64,000 nucleotides of DNA from Methylobacterium sp. E-045 (GCF_022829685.1 NZ_JAKSYE010000075.1:124001-188000), one strand, 5' to 3'. Shown: positions 37,057-46,036, counted from the first letter of the stretch. Numbers and translations: made by a program. The notes: a model not told the origin generated them from the letters alone.

Positions 37057-37082
37057 ACCCTGTCGTGAAGGTCGTCCCATCG

Positions 37083-37784
37083 ATGAATGCCGCGATTCCC
37101 ATCGCCAGCGCCGCCATTCCTGGCAGCGTCGAGACGATGCGCCTCGTCCGCTACGACGATGCCTTCTCGATCATGGTGGGCACCGCCGAACTGATGAACG
37201 ACCGGCACCGCGATTCGGAGCGGGCCCTGGCCACGGTCACCTGCGCGCGGCTCGCGGCAAACCCAACACCCAGGATCCTCGTCGGCGGACTCGGCATGGG
37301 GTTCACCCTGCGCGCGGCCCTCGATGCCCTCGGCCCACAGGCGGAAATCGTCGTGGCCGAGTTGATGCCGGCGGTCATCGCCTGGGCGAGCGGTCCCCTC
37401 GCCCATCTCTTCACCGGAAGCCTCGACGATCCGCGGGTGACCCTGGTCGAGGCCGACGTGAACCGCCTCATCCAATCGGGACCGGCGCAGTTCGACGCCA
37501 TCCTCCTCGATGTCGACAACGGCCCCAAGGGCCTGACGCGGCGGGAGAACGACCGCCTCTACGACGGCTGGGGTCTCAAGCGGGCCCACTATGCCTTGCG
37601 ACCGGGCGGCATCCTGGCCGTCTGGTCCGGAGGGCCGGACCGCCGGTTCAAGAAGCGGCTCCGGCGCTTCGGCTTCGATGTCGAGGAACAGCGTTATCCG
37701 GCCCATCCCGGCGGTCGCCGGCACGTGCTCTGGATCGCGGTCAGGACGGACGAGCGCGAAGAGGCAGGCCGGCGGACCGGATAG
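37083..37784 (+). CDS. Spermidine synthase-like protein
   Basis: 233 residues from ATG 37083. The Rossmann core of the SpeE family is visible: ILVGGLGMGFTLRAALDALG, EIVVAELMPAVIAWA, RVTLVEADVNRLI and FDAILLDVDNGPKGLT. The N-terminal beta domain is short and the SpeE GGGDG motif is altered to GGLGM, so classic aminopropyltransferase activity is doubtful. Starts 26 bases after rlmJ. Function of this widespread shortened group is not known to me. Confidence 0.75.
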   Translation: MNAAIPIASAAIPGSVETMRLVRYDDAFSIMVGTAELMNDRHRDSERALATVTCARLAANPTPRILVGGLGMGFTLRAALDALGPQAEIVVAELMPAVIAWASGPLAHLFTGSLDDPRVTLVEADVNRLIQSGPAQFDAILLDVDNGPKGLTRRENDRLYDGWGLKRAHYALRPGGILAVWSGGPDRRFKKRLRRFGFDVEEQRYPAHPGGRRHVLWIAVRTDEREEAGRRTG

Positions 37785-37816
37785 CTCCGTCGCCGGCCGC
37801 CCCGGCCGGATGGATC

Positions 37817-38104
37817 TCAGTAATTGTAGGAGCGGCGCGGGTAGGGCTGGTTCGGTGCGTAGCCGGCCCCACGCTGTTGCACCCGCGAGCCGTACTCGAT
37901 CTCGCGCTGCTGCTTGGCGCGGCGATTGGCGAGATAGCGACCGCCGATGCAGCCCGCCACCGCGCCCACCACGCCGCGCTCGGCGAGGTAATGCCCGGCG
38001 AGGCCGCCGATGATCGCGCCCTTGATGCAGCCTTTGGCTTCGGCCGCTCCCGTGCTCGCCACGGTGAGCAGCGTCAGGGCCGAGAGCGTTGCAACGATGC
38101 GCAT
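37817..38104 (-). CDS. Small secreted glycine-zipper-like protein
   Basis: 95 residues; GGAGG lies 6 bases before the ATG at 38104, which decides the start over ATG 38110. Signal peptide VATLSALTLLTVASTGAAEA. The mature part has two Gly-rich helices with a cysteine each (GCIKGAIIGGLAGHYL and VVGAVAGCIGGRYL), typical of glycine-zipper/17-kDa-antigen-like proteins, then a Gln/Arg/Tyr-rich tail. Probably an outer-membrane-associated small protein; function unknown. Confidence 0.8.
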   Translation of the reverse strand: MRIVATLSALTLLTVASTGAAEAKGCIKGAIIGGLAGHYLAERGVVGAVAGCIGGRYLANRRAKQQREIEYGSRVQQRGAGYAPNQPYPRRSYNY

Positions 38105-38208
38105 GATCATCCTCCACGATTGTGCGGGGAGGAAACACCGACCCGGAGCCGAGCGTTCCGGGCCTGTGCGGCAGATGGCGGGAAACCGCGACGAGGGGCG
38201 CGGCCGCC

Positions 38209-39642
38209 TCAGGCCGCCACCCGTCCCTCCAGGGGAAAGACCTTGGCGGGGTTCATCAGCCATTTCGGGTCGAACACGTTGCGGACCCGCATCTGCTGGT
38301 CGAGGTCGGCCTGCGCGTACTGGAAACGCATGAGCTCGCGCTTCTCGATGCCGACGCCGTGCTCGCCGGTGAGGCAGCCGCCGACCTCGACGCAGAGCTT
38401 GAGGATCTCGTCGCCGGCGGCCTCCGCCTTCTGCAACTCGCCGGGCGTGTTGATGTCGAACAGGATGAGGGGATGCAGGTTGCCGTCCCCCGCATGGAAG
38501 ACGTTGGCGACCCGAAGCCCCTTGTCGGCGCAGATCGCCCCGATGCGCTCCAGCACCAGGGGCAATTGCCCGGTGGGGATCGTGCCGTCCATGCAGATAT
38601 AGTCCGAGATCCGGCCGGTGGCGCCGAAGGCGGATTTGCGCCCCTTCCAGATCGCGGCGCTCTCGGCCTCGGATTTCGAGACGCGGATGCTGGTGGGCCG
38701 GTAATCGCGGGCGATGGCCTCGATCCGGGCCAGCATGGCCTCGCATTCCGCGTCCGACCCCTCGACCTCGATGATCAGCATCGCCTCGGCGTCGCGGGGG
38801 TAGCCGGCCTGGGCGAAATCCTCGGTGATGAGGATCGCCTCGCGGTCCATGTATTCCATGGCCACGGGGATGATGCCGGCGGCGATGATGGCGGCGGTGC
38901 AGGCGCCCGCATCCTCCACCGAGGAGAAGCCCACCAGGGCCGGGCGCGCGCCCTCGGCCGCCCGCAGGATGCGCACCGTCGCCTCGGTGACGATGCCGAG
39001 CTGACCCTCCGAGCCGCAGATCAGGCCGAGGAGGTCGTAGCCGGCGCTGTCGAGATGGGCGCCCCCGATCTCGGCCACGGTGCCGTCGTTCATCACCAGG
39101 GTGACGCCCAGAAGGTTGTTGGTGGTCACACCGTATTTCAGGCAATGCGCGCCGCCAGAATTCATCGCGATGTTGCCCGCGATGGTGCAGGCGAGCTGGC
39201 TCGACGGGTCCGGCGCGTAGAAGAACCCCTCGTGGCTGACAGCGCCCGAGATGGCGAGGTTGGTCAGGCCCGATTCGACCCGGGCGACCCGATTCTCGAA
39301 ATCCACGTCGAGGACGCGGGTCATCTTGGCGACGCCGAGGATGATCGCGTCCTCCTGCGCGATGGCCCCGCCGGCGAGGGAGGTGCCGGCGCCGCGGGCC
39401 ACCACCCGCACGCCGTTGGCGTGGCAATAGGCCATCACGGCGGAGACCTCGGCGGTGGTGGAGGGCAGGACCACGGCGAGCGGCATCTTGCGGTAGGCGG
39501 TGAGCCCGTCGGTCTCGAAGGCGCGGCGCTCGTCCTCGGTGGTCACCAGGGCCTCGGCGGCCACCAGCGGGCGCAGGCCGGCGATGATCGCGTCGCGGCG
39601 GGCGAGAATGTCGGGATCGGGGGTGGGGAAGGCGATCGACAT
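38209..39642 (-). CDS. glcD: FAD-linked oxidase, GlcD-type (glycolate/D-lactate oxidase subunit)
   Basis: 477 residues. The PCMH-type FAD-binding domain contains VVARGAGTSLAGGAIA and the following GVAKMTRVLDVD; the C-terminal oxidase domain has GDGNLHPLILFD and GGCLTGEHGVGIEKRELM, a hallmark of GlcD/D-2-hydroxyacid dehydrogenases. No glcE/glcF genes are next to it, so D-lactate or D-2-hydroxyglutarate dehydrogenase activity is an alternative. Divergent from the cytochrome c gene at 39946, an interesting possible electron acceptor pairing (inference). Confidence 0.88.
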   Translation of the reverse strand: MSIAFPTPDPDILARRDAIIAGLRPLVAAEALVTTEDERRAFETDGLTAYRKMPLAVVLPSTTAEVSAVMAYCHANGVRVVARGAGTSLAGGAIAQEDAIILGVAKMTRVLDVDFENRVARVESGLTNLAISGAVSHEGFFYAPDPSSQLACTIAGNIAMNSGGAHCLKYGVTTNNLLGVTLVMNDGTVAEIGGAHLDSAGYDLLGLICGSEGQLGIVTEATVRILRAAEGARPALVGFSSVEDAGACTAAIIAAGIIPVAMEYMDREAILITEDFAQAGYPRDAEAMLIIEVEGSDAECEAMLARIEAIARDYRPTSIRVSKSEAESAAIWKGRKSAFGATGRISDYICMDGTIPTGQLPLVLERIGAICADKGLRVANVFHAGDGNLHPLILFDINTPGELQKAEAAGDEILKLCVEVGGCLTGEHGVGIEKRELMRFQYAQADLDQQMRVRNVFDPKWLMNPAKVFPLEGRVAA

Positions 39643-39945
39643 GGGGCGGGCGCTCCTCGACGTCTCGGCCCGTCTTCAGCCACCGCTCAGCTTGGAAGGA
39701 CTAAAAGCGAGCCGTGAACCGTTCAGGGCAATGGAATTGGAAGACATCTAAACGATATCCGGTCTCGATGCATCAGGATCGGATGCGTCGACGGTTCCGG
39801 GAGGCGGAACGGCCGGCTTCGGGCTTCCTTTCGCCGCACGGACCCGAGGCGAGTTTGGAACGTTCCCAGTCTCGATCTGTTCTAAAACCAAAAGCTCTGC
39901 CATAAGCTCGGCTGGCTCATGCCGCTCAACGGAGGAAAAGATACA
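39643..39945. promoter_or_regulatory. Divergent intergenic region glcD / cytochrome c
   Basis: A 303-base gap. It must hold promoters for both divergent genes; a relatively AT-rich segment (TCTGTTCTAAAACCAAAAGC, about 39874-39897) lies about 50 bases before the cytochrome c start. Short open frames across it lack coding character. No defined motif is assigned. Confidence 0.4.
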
Positions 39946-40314
39946 ATGCGTCACCTCATCCTCGGCGCCGCTCTCGCGCTCATGCTCCCGATGTCCGCAC
40001 AGGCCCAGGACGCCGGCGACGCGGCTGCCGGCGAGAAAGTGTTCTCGGCCTGCAAGGCCTGCCACAACTTCGAGAAGAACGGCGTCGGTCCGAGCCTCAA
40101 GGGCGTCTACGGCGAGAAGGCCGGTGAGGGCCATGACGGCTACAGCTTCTCGGCCGCGCTGAAGAATTCCGGGATCACCTGGGATGACGCGAACCTGAAG
40201 GAATGGCTCAAGGATCCCAAGGCCAAGGTGCCCGGCACCAAGATGGTCTATCCGGGCCTGAAGGACGACAAGAAGATCGCCGACGTCATCGCCTATCTCA
40301 AGTCCAAGTCCTGA
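39946..40314 (+). CDS. Periplasmic class I cytochrome c (c2/c550-like)
   Basis: 122 residues; GGAGGA (39931-39936) precedes the ATG. Signal peptide LILGAALALMLPMSAQA. One haem-binding motif CKACH (C36, C39, H40), conserved GVGPSLKGVYG after it and the axial methionine at about M100 (GTKMVYPG). This is the small soluble electron-carrier type, shuttling between the bc1 complex, dehydrogenases and oxidases. Followed by a good terminator at 40394, so monocistronic. Confidence 0.93.
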   Translation: MRHLILGAALALMLPMSAQAQDAGDAAAGEKVFSACKACHNFEKNGVGPSLKGVYGEKAGEGHDGYSFSAALKNSGITWDDANLKEWLKDPKAKVPGTKMVYPGLKDDKKIADVIAYLKSKS

Positions 40315-40393
40315 GGGACGGAAGCCGCAGCCGATCACGGCGGCCGCGGCTTCGAGCCTCCGGAAACGGAAGCGTCCTGTCGATCGTCGATGG

Positions 40394-40426
40394 AGGCCGT
40401 CCCTGTTCGCTCAGGGGCGGCCTTTT
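40394..40426 (+). terminator. Intrinsic terminator after cytochrome c
   Basis: 12-bp stem AGGCCGTCCCTG (40394-40405) / CAGGGGCGGCCT (40412-40423), one G-U pair, six-base loop TTCGCT, then TTT. It lies between the convergent cytochrome c and ohrR genes. Confidence 0.8.
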
Positions 40427-40464
40427 GCGTGATCGGAGCCGCCGGGGGACGGTTCCGGAACCGG

Positions 40465-40977
40465 TCACTTGGAGGTCGGAGAGTCCTCATTGGCGCCGGC
40501 CACGTTGTCGTGGAGCGCTCCCCGCAGCATGACCAGGGAGTCGAGGAGCGCTCGGCGTCCGTCTTCCGACATCCCGGTCAGGGCTCCCGCGAGACCGGGG
40601 ACGCAATCCATCCGCCCCTCCAGCTCGCGCCCCTTGGGCGTCAGGAAGATGCTGACCTGGCGCTCGTCGGCCCGGTCGCGGGCCCGGCGGACATGGCCCG
40701 ACGCCTCCAGCCGTTTCAGCAGAGGCGTGAGCGTTCCGGAATCGAGGAACAGCTGGGTTCCGATCTCCTTCACCGTCAGACCCTCGTGTTCCCAGAGGAC
40801 CAGAAGGACCAGGTATTGCGGATAGGTGAGGTCGTGGGCGGCCAGGAGAGCACGGTAGGCTCGGCCGAAGGCGTGGGCCGCCGAATAGACCGCAAAGCAA
40901 AGCTGACCGTCGACGCCCCGACCCGTGGTCGCGACGTCGTCGATGGGATCTGCGTGCGTGATACGTCGGCCTGCCAT
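40465..40977 (-). CDS. ohrR: OhrR-type MarR family organic peroxide sensor
   Basis: 170 residues from ATG 40977, which has GGGAGG about 8 bases upstream. Winged-helix MarR fold. The peroxide-sensing cysteine is C27 in [10 protein letters not shown], and a second cysteine C125 (MDCVPG) matches the two-cysteine (Xanthomonas-type) mechanism in which peroxide forms a disulfide and releases DNA. Also [11 protein letters not shown] and the recognition region [16 protein letters not shown]. Divergent from ohr with two operator-like repeats between, so it likely represses ohr and itself. Confidence 0.93.
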   Translation of the reverse strand: MAGRRITHADPIDDVATTGRGVDGQLCFAVYSAAHAFGRAYRALLAAHDLTYPQYLVLLVLWEHEGLTVKEIGTQLFLDSGTLTPLLKRLEASGHVRRARDRADERQVSIFLTPKGRELEGRMDCVPGLAGALTGMSEDGRRALLDSLVMLRGALHDNVAGANEDSPTSK

Positions 40978-41088
40978 TCCTGGGGCCTCCCTCATGTTGG
41001 TCGGGTCCGGTGTCGGGTCCGGCCCAACTACCCTATGTAATTGATAATGCGGAATGGTCACCAGCGTTCACGGTACTCTCGCAAAACG

Positions 41089-41145
41089 GTTGCGCGCAAT
41101 TTAGTTTGGTGTCATATGGGATATCAGTTGCGTGCAATCTAGTTT
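41089..41145. promoter_or_regulatory. Two OhrR operator-like repeats
   Basis: A 19-base element recurs at 41089-41107 (GTTGCGCGCAATTTAGTTT) and 41127-41145 (GTTGCGTGCAATCTAGTTT), with only two differences and a 38-base period. Each contains a TTGC-N2-GCAA palindrome. They lie in the ohrR/ohr divergent gap, where OhrR is expected to bind. Confidence 0.65.
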
Positions 41146-41257
41146 CGCTTTTTAGTCGGATCCCGTGATGTCGCACGTTTTCCTCCGGTGGACGGGTTTC
41201 CCCGTCCTCTCGTGAGACCATCTTTCCTCGACGCAACCCTCGTCGACCTTAAGCAGG

Positions 41258-41689
41258 ATGACCACCATGAAGGCACTCTATACCGCCCACGCCCATGCCA
41301 CCGGCGGCCGTGAAGGCTCCGCCTCCACCGACGACAAGGCCGTCAACGTCACCCTGGTGACGCCGAAGGAACTGGGCGGCGGTGGCGGCAACGGCACCAA
41401 TCCGGAGCAGCTCTTCGCCACCGGCTACGCCGCCTGCTTCCTCGGCGCGATCAAGTTCGTGGCCGGCAAGGACAAGGTGAAGATCCCCGAGGACGCCAAG
41501 GTCGAGTCCTCCGTCGGCATCGGCCCGCGCGACGACGGCGAGGGCTTCGGTCTCGTCGTCAGCCTGAAGGCGACCCTGCCCGGCATCGAGCGGGACAAGG
41601 CCGAAGATCTGGTGAAGCGCGCCGATGTGGTGTGCCCCTATTCCCACGCCACCCGCGGCAACATCCAGGTCGACATCAGCGTCGCCTGA
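41258..41689 (+). CDS. ohr: Organic hydroperoxide resistance protein (peroxiredoxin-like)
   Basis: Thiol peroxidase that reduces organic and fatty-acid hydroperoxides using lipoylated protein reductants. 143 residues; ATG 41267 is an alternative start. Catalytic cysteines C60 (GYAACFLGA) and C126 (DVVCPYSHATRGN) and the conserved Arg (R18) and Glu (E50) are present. Regulated by the divergent ohrR. A 15-bp hairpin follows the stop. Confidence 0.96.
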   Translation: MTTMKALYTAHAHATGGREGSASTDDKAVNVTLVTPKELGGGGGNGTNPEQLFATGYAACFLGAIKFVAGKDKVKIPEDAKVESSVGIGPRDDGEGFGLVVSLKATLPGIERDKAEDLVKRADVVCPYSHATRGNIQVDISVA

Positions 41690-41699
41690 GCGCGCACCG

Positions 41700-41734
41700 C
41701 GAAGCCGGAGGGGCCACCCGCCCCTCCGGCTTCG
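41700..41734. terminator. Bidirectional hairpin between ohr and nfeD
   Basis: 15-bp perfect stem (41700-41714 / 41720-41734) containing GAAGCCGGAGGGG and its complement with a 5-base loop; no T tract on the plus strand. It lies between convergent ohr and the nfeD-like gene. Confidence 0.7.
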
Positions 41735-41742
41735 TCCGTCCG

Positions 41743-42177
41743 TCAGGCCGTCGTCACGGTGAGCACGGTTCCGTCGATCCCGGTGACCCGGATGCGGGTT
41801 CCTGCCGGTGCATCGGGACCGGAGACGCGCCAGAGCGTGTCGTTGACCCTGATCCGTCCGAGCCCGTTCGCGATCGCGGCGTCGAGGTGGAATTCCTGGC
41901 CGATCAGGCCCTGCGCGCCGCGGTTGAGACTGTTGGGACGCCCGGTCATCCGCTTCTGCGCGACCACGACGAGGCCCACCGACAACACGGCGAACAGGAC
42001 GATCTGCGCCTGCCACGGCATCGGCACCACGGCGACTTCGAGGCCCGTGACCATGGCGGCGGTGCCGAGCCAGACCAGGAACACGCCCGAGATCGCGAGT
42101 TCCGCTCCCATCAGGACCAGCCCGACCAGGATCCAGGTCCAGACCGGTCCCAAAGCCGTCACCCCATCCACGATCAC
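41743..42177 (-). CDS. NfeD family membrane protein
   Basis: 144 residues from a GTG overlapping the SPFH stop (GTGA). Two to three N-terminal membrane helices (WTWILVGLVLMGAELAISGVFLVWLG, AQIVLFAVLSVGLVVVA) followed by the NfeD OB-fold (GQEFHLDAAIANGLGRIRVNDTLWRVSGPDAPAGTRIRVTGIDG). This is the short NfeD1b type that is normally encoded beside a stomatin/SPFH protein and thought to act with it at membrane microdomains. Confidence 0.92.
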   Translation of the reverse strand: MIVDGVTALGPVWTWILVGLVLMGAELAISGVFLVWLGTAAMVTGLEVAVVPMPWQAQIVLFAVLSVGLVVVAQKRMTGRPNSLNRGAQGLIGQEFHLDAAIANGLGRIRVNDTLWRVSGPDAPAGTRIRVTGIDGTVLTVTTA

Positions 42178-43166
42178 GCAGCCCCTCCCCCGCTCGGGCC
42201 GACCTTCGGCGGCAGGCCGGACGGTTTTCTCTGCTGCGCCGTGCCCTCGCCGAATACGCCGCGGGTGATCTCCGCGATGCCGCCGAGGGTGCCGGCGAGG
42301 GACGCCGCCTCGATCGGCACCACCACCACCCGCTGGTTGGGCGCGGTGGCCAAGGCCTTGATCGCATCCACGTATTTCTCGGCCACCAGGAAGTTCGCCG
42401 CGGCGAGGTCGCCTTGGGAGATCGCTTCGCTGATGAGGCTCGTGGCGCGGGCCTCGGCCTCGGCGCTGCGCTCACGGCCCTCCGCATCGCGGAACGCGGC
42501 CTCGCGCCTCCCCTCGGCTTCGAGGATGGCGGATTGCTTGCGGCCTTCCGCGCGCAGGATATCGGCCTGGCGATGGCCCTCGGCTTCGAGGACGGAGGCG
42601 CGCTTCTCGCGCTCCGCCTTCATCTGGCGGGCCATGGCGCCGGCGAGATCGGCGGGCGGCAGGATGTCCTTGATCTCGATCCGGGTCATCTTCACCCCCC
42701 AGGGCGAGGAGGCCGCATCCATGACATGGAGCAGACGTTCGTTGATTTCGTCGCGGTGGGACAGCAACTGGTCGAGGTCCATCGAGCCGACGACGGTGCG
42801 GATGTTGGTCATCGTCAGCGTCATCATCGCGGTTTCGAGATTCGAGATCTCGTAGGAGGCTTTGGCCGCGTCGAGCACCTGATAGAACACCACCGCGTCG
42901 ATCTTCACCCCGGCATTGTCGCGGGTGAAGGCCTCCTGGCTCGGCACCTCGATGACCTGCTCCATGACATTCACGCGCCGGCCGATCCGCTCGACATAGG
43001 GGGCGATGAGGCCGAGCCCGGATTCGAGGGTGCGCGAGTACCGGCCGAACCGCTCCACCGTGTAGACGTGGCCCTGCGGGATGATGTTGATGCCGATGGC
43101 GAGGGTGACGACCACAAGGACGACGAGTGCCACCGCCACCACGCTCAACCCGATCGAGAGATCCAT
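42174..43166 (-). CDS. SPFH/stomatin-like membrane protein (QmcA/paraslipin type)
   Basis: About 330 residues from ATG 43166. An N-terminal membrane helix (VVAVALVVLVVVTLAIGI), then the SPFH/band 7 domain: INIIPQGHVYTVERFGRYSRTLESGLGLIAPYVERIG, RDNAGVKIDAVVFYQV, and a long charged coiled coil rich in EAEG repeats (about 200-265), ending in a Pro/Gly-rich tail. It scaffolds membrane microdomains and often partners with NfeD or FtsH. Translationally coupled to NfeD downstream. Confidence 0.93.
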   Translation of the reverse strand: MDLSIGLSVVAVALVVLVVVTLAIGINIIPQGHVYTVERFGRYSRTLESGLGLIAPYVERIGRRVNVMEQVIEVPSQEAFTRDNAGVKIDAVVFYQVLDAAKASYEISNLETAMMTLTMTNIRTVVGSMDLDQLLSHRDEINERLLHVMDAASSPWGVKMTRIEIKDILPPADLAGAMARQMKAEREKRASVLEAEGHRQADILRAEGRKQSAILEAEGRREAAFRDAEGRERSAEAEARATSLISEAISQGDLAAANFLVAEKYVDAIKALATAPNQRVVVVPIEAASLAGTLGGIAEITRGVFGEGTAQQRKPSGLPPKVGPSGGGAA

Positions 43167-43242
43167 GCCTGTCCCCACTGCCCCTCCGGTGAGGACATTG
43201 AGGCCGAGCGTCCCCACCGATGCAAGGTGAATCGTCCTCTCG

Positions 43243-44685
43243 TCAGCGCGCCCAGACCCCCAGGCGCTCCGTCCGCGCACGATCCTCGGCGGCGACGAGA
43301 TCGGGGGTGGCTTCCGAGGAGGCACGGCCTCCGCCGTTGAAGAGCACGACCTCCGACAGGTCGCGACCGTCCACGGCGCAGAGATAGGCCGCACTTCCGG
43401 CGACCGGCTGGCAGGTCACCGGGCGGCCGGCAAGGTAGCGCGTCAGTTCTTCCGGCTGTCCGCCGCGGACCCATTCCACCCCGAACAGGCGCACGAGCTT
43501 GCCGCCGACGCGCAGGGTCGCGGTGTCGATCACCTCCGTCTTGCCGGTGATGGCGTTGGATGGTTCAGGCGGCTTCGTCGGGCTCTCCTCGGCCGAGGGT
43601 GGACTCGGCTCCTCGGCGGGAATGCCGGGGGGCGTCGCCGGGGAAACCGTCTCGCGCGGATTGGCCATGGTGGAGGGCCGGTTCTGCGCCGGGTGGGTCT
43701 GGGGCGGCGATGTCGCCTGGGAAGGATCCTGCGCCTTCGCGTCCTGCCGGGGAGCCTCCGCATCCGGTGTGGAGGCCGGCCTGTCGTTCCCACCGCCAGC
43801 GGTGAGAAGCAGGACGATGGCGAGGCCGGCAATCAGACCCGCCCCTGCGAGCGTGCCCGGCCGGGTCAGGATCGAACCGTCATCCCGGCGAAGGCGGCGC
43901 AGCCGGTCGCCGACACGGGCGAGCCATCCAGGCCAGCGGGCCGGTTGCGCGCCCTGGACCGGCGTCGTCGCAGGAGAGGCCGTGGCGGCGAGGCCCGAGA
44001 AACGGTCACGGGCGTTGGCGACCGTCTCGCGGGCCCTGTCGCCGAACGAGGCACCGATGCGCATGCCGCGTTCGCGCAAGGTCGCTTGCGGGCTCGATTC
44101 CCGCCCGCCGCTCCGGCGCTCGGCCAGGGAGAGACGGATGGTGCTCAGAGTGCCCGCCAGGGTGGCCGAGACCGTGGCTGCGGCGGCCCTTCCCCGGATG
44201 AGCGAGCGGGCCATCACCGACCGGGCCAGTTCGGACTGCGAGTCCATGAACCGCGCCGTCGCCGCCTTGATCTCGTCCGATGCGGTGGGCTCGGGCGGCG
44301 CCTCCACCGAGGGTTTCGGCGGCACCGGCACGAACAGGGCGCCATGGCGCTCCCGCAATTCGCCGAACAGCTCCTCGAGGGTCAGAGGGCCGCTTTCGCC
44401 GTGTCGCGGTGTCCCGGAACGGTCGACGACCCGGTAGAAGGGCGGCTCGGCGGCAGGCTCGACCACGGCCTCGGCGAGGAGCTGCAGCGTCCGCCTTGCC
44501 ACCGGAAACGCATTCTGGCGGCGGATCTCCGCTTCGATCATCGCGCGGACGGATTCCCGTGCGCCACGCGCCGCGACAATGGCCGGAGCCTCGACCTCAC
44601 CGGACGGGTGCGTCGGAGAGGCCTTGGTCGGAGAGGTCCTGCCGGCTGCCCGTGTCTTGGCTGCGCGTGTCGTGGCTGCGATCAT
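43243..44685 (-). CDS. Membrane protein with degenerate SNase-like periplasmic domain
   Basis: 480 residues. An N-terminal cytoplasmic part (about 1-270, Ala/Arg-rich), one membrane helix at about 277-299, a Pro-rich linker of about 75 residues, then a C-terminal thermonuclease-like domain (377-480): TEVIDTATLRVGGKLVRLFGVEW, LAGRPVTCQPV, AAYLCAVDGRDLSEVVLFNG, AAEDRARTERLGVW. The nuclease DGDT reads DTAT and the catalytic APE reads VRGG, so Ca2+ binding and catalysis are probably lost. Downstream of the 280-residue secreted gene with a 15-base gap. Confidence 0.7.
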   Translation of the reverse strand: MIAATTRAAKTRAAGRTSPTKASPTHPSGEVEAPAIVAARGARESVRAMIEAEIRRQNAFPVARRTLQLLAEAVVEPAAEPPFYRVVDRSGTPRHGESGPLTLEELFGELRERHGALFVPVPPKPSVEAPPEPTASDEIKAATARFMDSQSELARSVMARSLIRGRAAAATVSATLAGTLSTIRLSLAERRSGGRESSPQATLRERGMRIGASFGDRARETVANARDRFSGLAATASPATTPVQGAQPARWPGWLARVGDRLRRLRRDDGSILTRPGTLAGAGLIAGLAIVLLLTAGGGNDRPASTPDAEAPRQDAKAQDPSQATSPPQTHPAQNRPSTMANPRETVSPATPPGIPAEEPSPPSAEESPTKPPEPSNAITGKTEVIDTATLRVGGKLVRLFGVEWVRGGQPEELTRYLAGRPVTCQPVAGSAAYLCAVDGRDLSEVVLFNGGGRASSEATPDLVAAEDRARTERLGVWAR

Positions 44686-44700
44686 CGGTTCGACTGTGGC

Positions 44701-45543
44701 TCAGGCGCCGCGCCGTGTCGATGCGGCGGCGCTCAGCTGTCCCGGTGCGAAGCGGCGCAGGACCCGGCTCGACTCGGACACGATCACCGGACGCGGTCCG
44801 GCAAAGGAGATTTCCAGGGTCAGTTCCGCCACGCCCTGCGAGCGGGCACCGTTCCTCGGATTCGCCGCACGGAAATCGAAGGTGGAGCGCACGATGCAGC
44901 TGCTCGTGCCGACGCTGCAGGCCGTGCGCGGGGAACCGTCCTGCACCACGTAGCGGCGGTCCGGCCAGCGCCGGACGAAGCGGCGCTTCTCCGCCATCAG
45001 CGCCGCCAGAGACAGGGTCCGGCCGTGGAAGCGGACGGACTCGGCGTAGAAACGCGGTGCGGCGGCGACCATGCCGTCGCCGGGCTCCGAGACCGCGTCG
45101 AGATAATCCTCGTTGAGCCTCTGGGCCTTGCGCGCCCATTCGGGAAAGCGGTCCTCGGAGGCCATCGCCATGTTCGGGGGCGGTGCGCCCGGGGAGACGG
45201 TGAGGGGGAGGGCGTTCGGCGGAACCTGCGACAGCCGGCGGGGGGAATGCCTGATCCCGCCCTCGGCGTGGCGGCTGCCGCGACGGGTCCGCTGCGGTGC
45301 TTCTGTGCCCCTCTCCGCCACGGAGGCGGCACTCGGCGCCGTCTCGGGTTTCGCCGCCTGGGCCGGACTCGCCTCGGGTGCCCCCTGCACCGCCTGGGGC
45401 GAGGCGGGTTTCGGCTCGGGCTTCGTATCGGCCTTGGCCGGAGGATCGACCCAGGCGGGGCGGCCCTGAGCCCCGGCGCCACCGGTGGACATCAAGGCCC
45501 CGAGGAGGGCCGCCGAGCAAGTGGAGAACAGTCCGTAGCGCAT
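44701..45543 (-). CDS. Secreted Pro/Ala-rich protein with NTF2-like C-terminal domain
   Basis: 280 residues. Signal peptide LFSTCSAALLGALMSTGGAGA. Residues about 27-115 are a Pro/Ala/Lys/Arg-rich disordered linker; residues about 125-280 form a compact domain (WARKAQRLNEDYLDAVSEPG, FYAESVRFHGRTLSLAALMAEKRRFVRRWPDRRY, CIVRSTFDFRAANPRNGARSQGVAELTLEISF) with an NTF2/SnoaL-like pattern. The domain has two cysteines. Function unknown. Likely in one transcript with the SNase-like membrane protein that follows. Confidence 0.7.
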   Translation of the reverse strand: MRYGLFSTCSAALLGALMSTGGAGAQGRPAWVDPPAKADTKPEPKPASPQAVQGAPEASPAQAAKPETAPSAASVAERGTEAPQRTRRGSRHAEGGIRHSPRRLSQVPPNALPLTVSPGAPPPNMAMASEDRFPEWARKAQRLNEDYLDAVSEPGDGMVAAAPRFYAESVRFHGRTLSLAALMAEKRRFVRRWPDRRYVVQDGSPRTACSVGTSSCIVRSTFDFRAANPRNGARSQGVAELTLEISFAGPRPVIVSESSRVLRRFAPGQLSAAASTRRGA

Positions 45544-46036
45544 GGCATCTCACCGCTGTCGCGAGCGACGTGGAGGGTGGGCACGACCGCATGACAGCGT
45601 CCGGCCGAAGGGAAACGTCAAGGTCGGGCGTTCGGTTGCCCGTGTCCAGACGGCCCGTTCGCGACGGGGCTCCGTCGTGGCCCGAGACCTAGCACGCGGC
45701 GTTGCCGGGCTGCTTCGATCGGGCGCCGTTCCCCGCGTTATGCCCGCTGTTCCCAGCCATCGGCGATCACCGTCCGCCGGGGTTTGCGAGGGCCCATCTG
45801 ACCGTGACCGGCTCTTCTCCGGGACATTGCCTCTTGCCATCGGCGCGGGAGCGCCCACCTCTGGAGAGCTTGACGGGTCCGGGCCCCTCTGGAGGCCGAG
45901 GCGTCGGCCGCGATGTCGGACTCCTTCTCTGCCTTTGCGCTGACGCGGCGCGAACGCACCGGGGGGTTCTGAAACTCGTGGTTGTTGCGATGATCTCATG
46001 CGGCATCTCCGGATGCCCCTTCCCGGAGGCGGCCTC
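45544..46036. other. 493-base intergenic region with no convincing gene
   Basis: Between the divergent secreted protein and lipid kinase genes. Several open frames cross it, but they are Arg/Pro/Ser-rich shadows, overlap the kinase gene or lack ribosome sites. It must hold two promoters. GC-rich hairpins are possible (for example around CCGGGCCCCTCTGG), but none is followed by a T tract. I assign nothing further. Confidence 0.4.

Noticed and set aside
36387..37082. Long frame fused upstream of the spermidine-synthase-like protein
   Set aside because: It overlaps rlmJ in another frame. The real protein begins at 37083, after the rlmJ stop.
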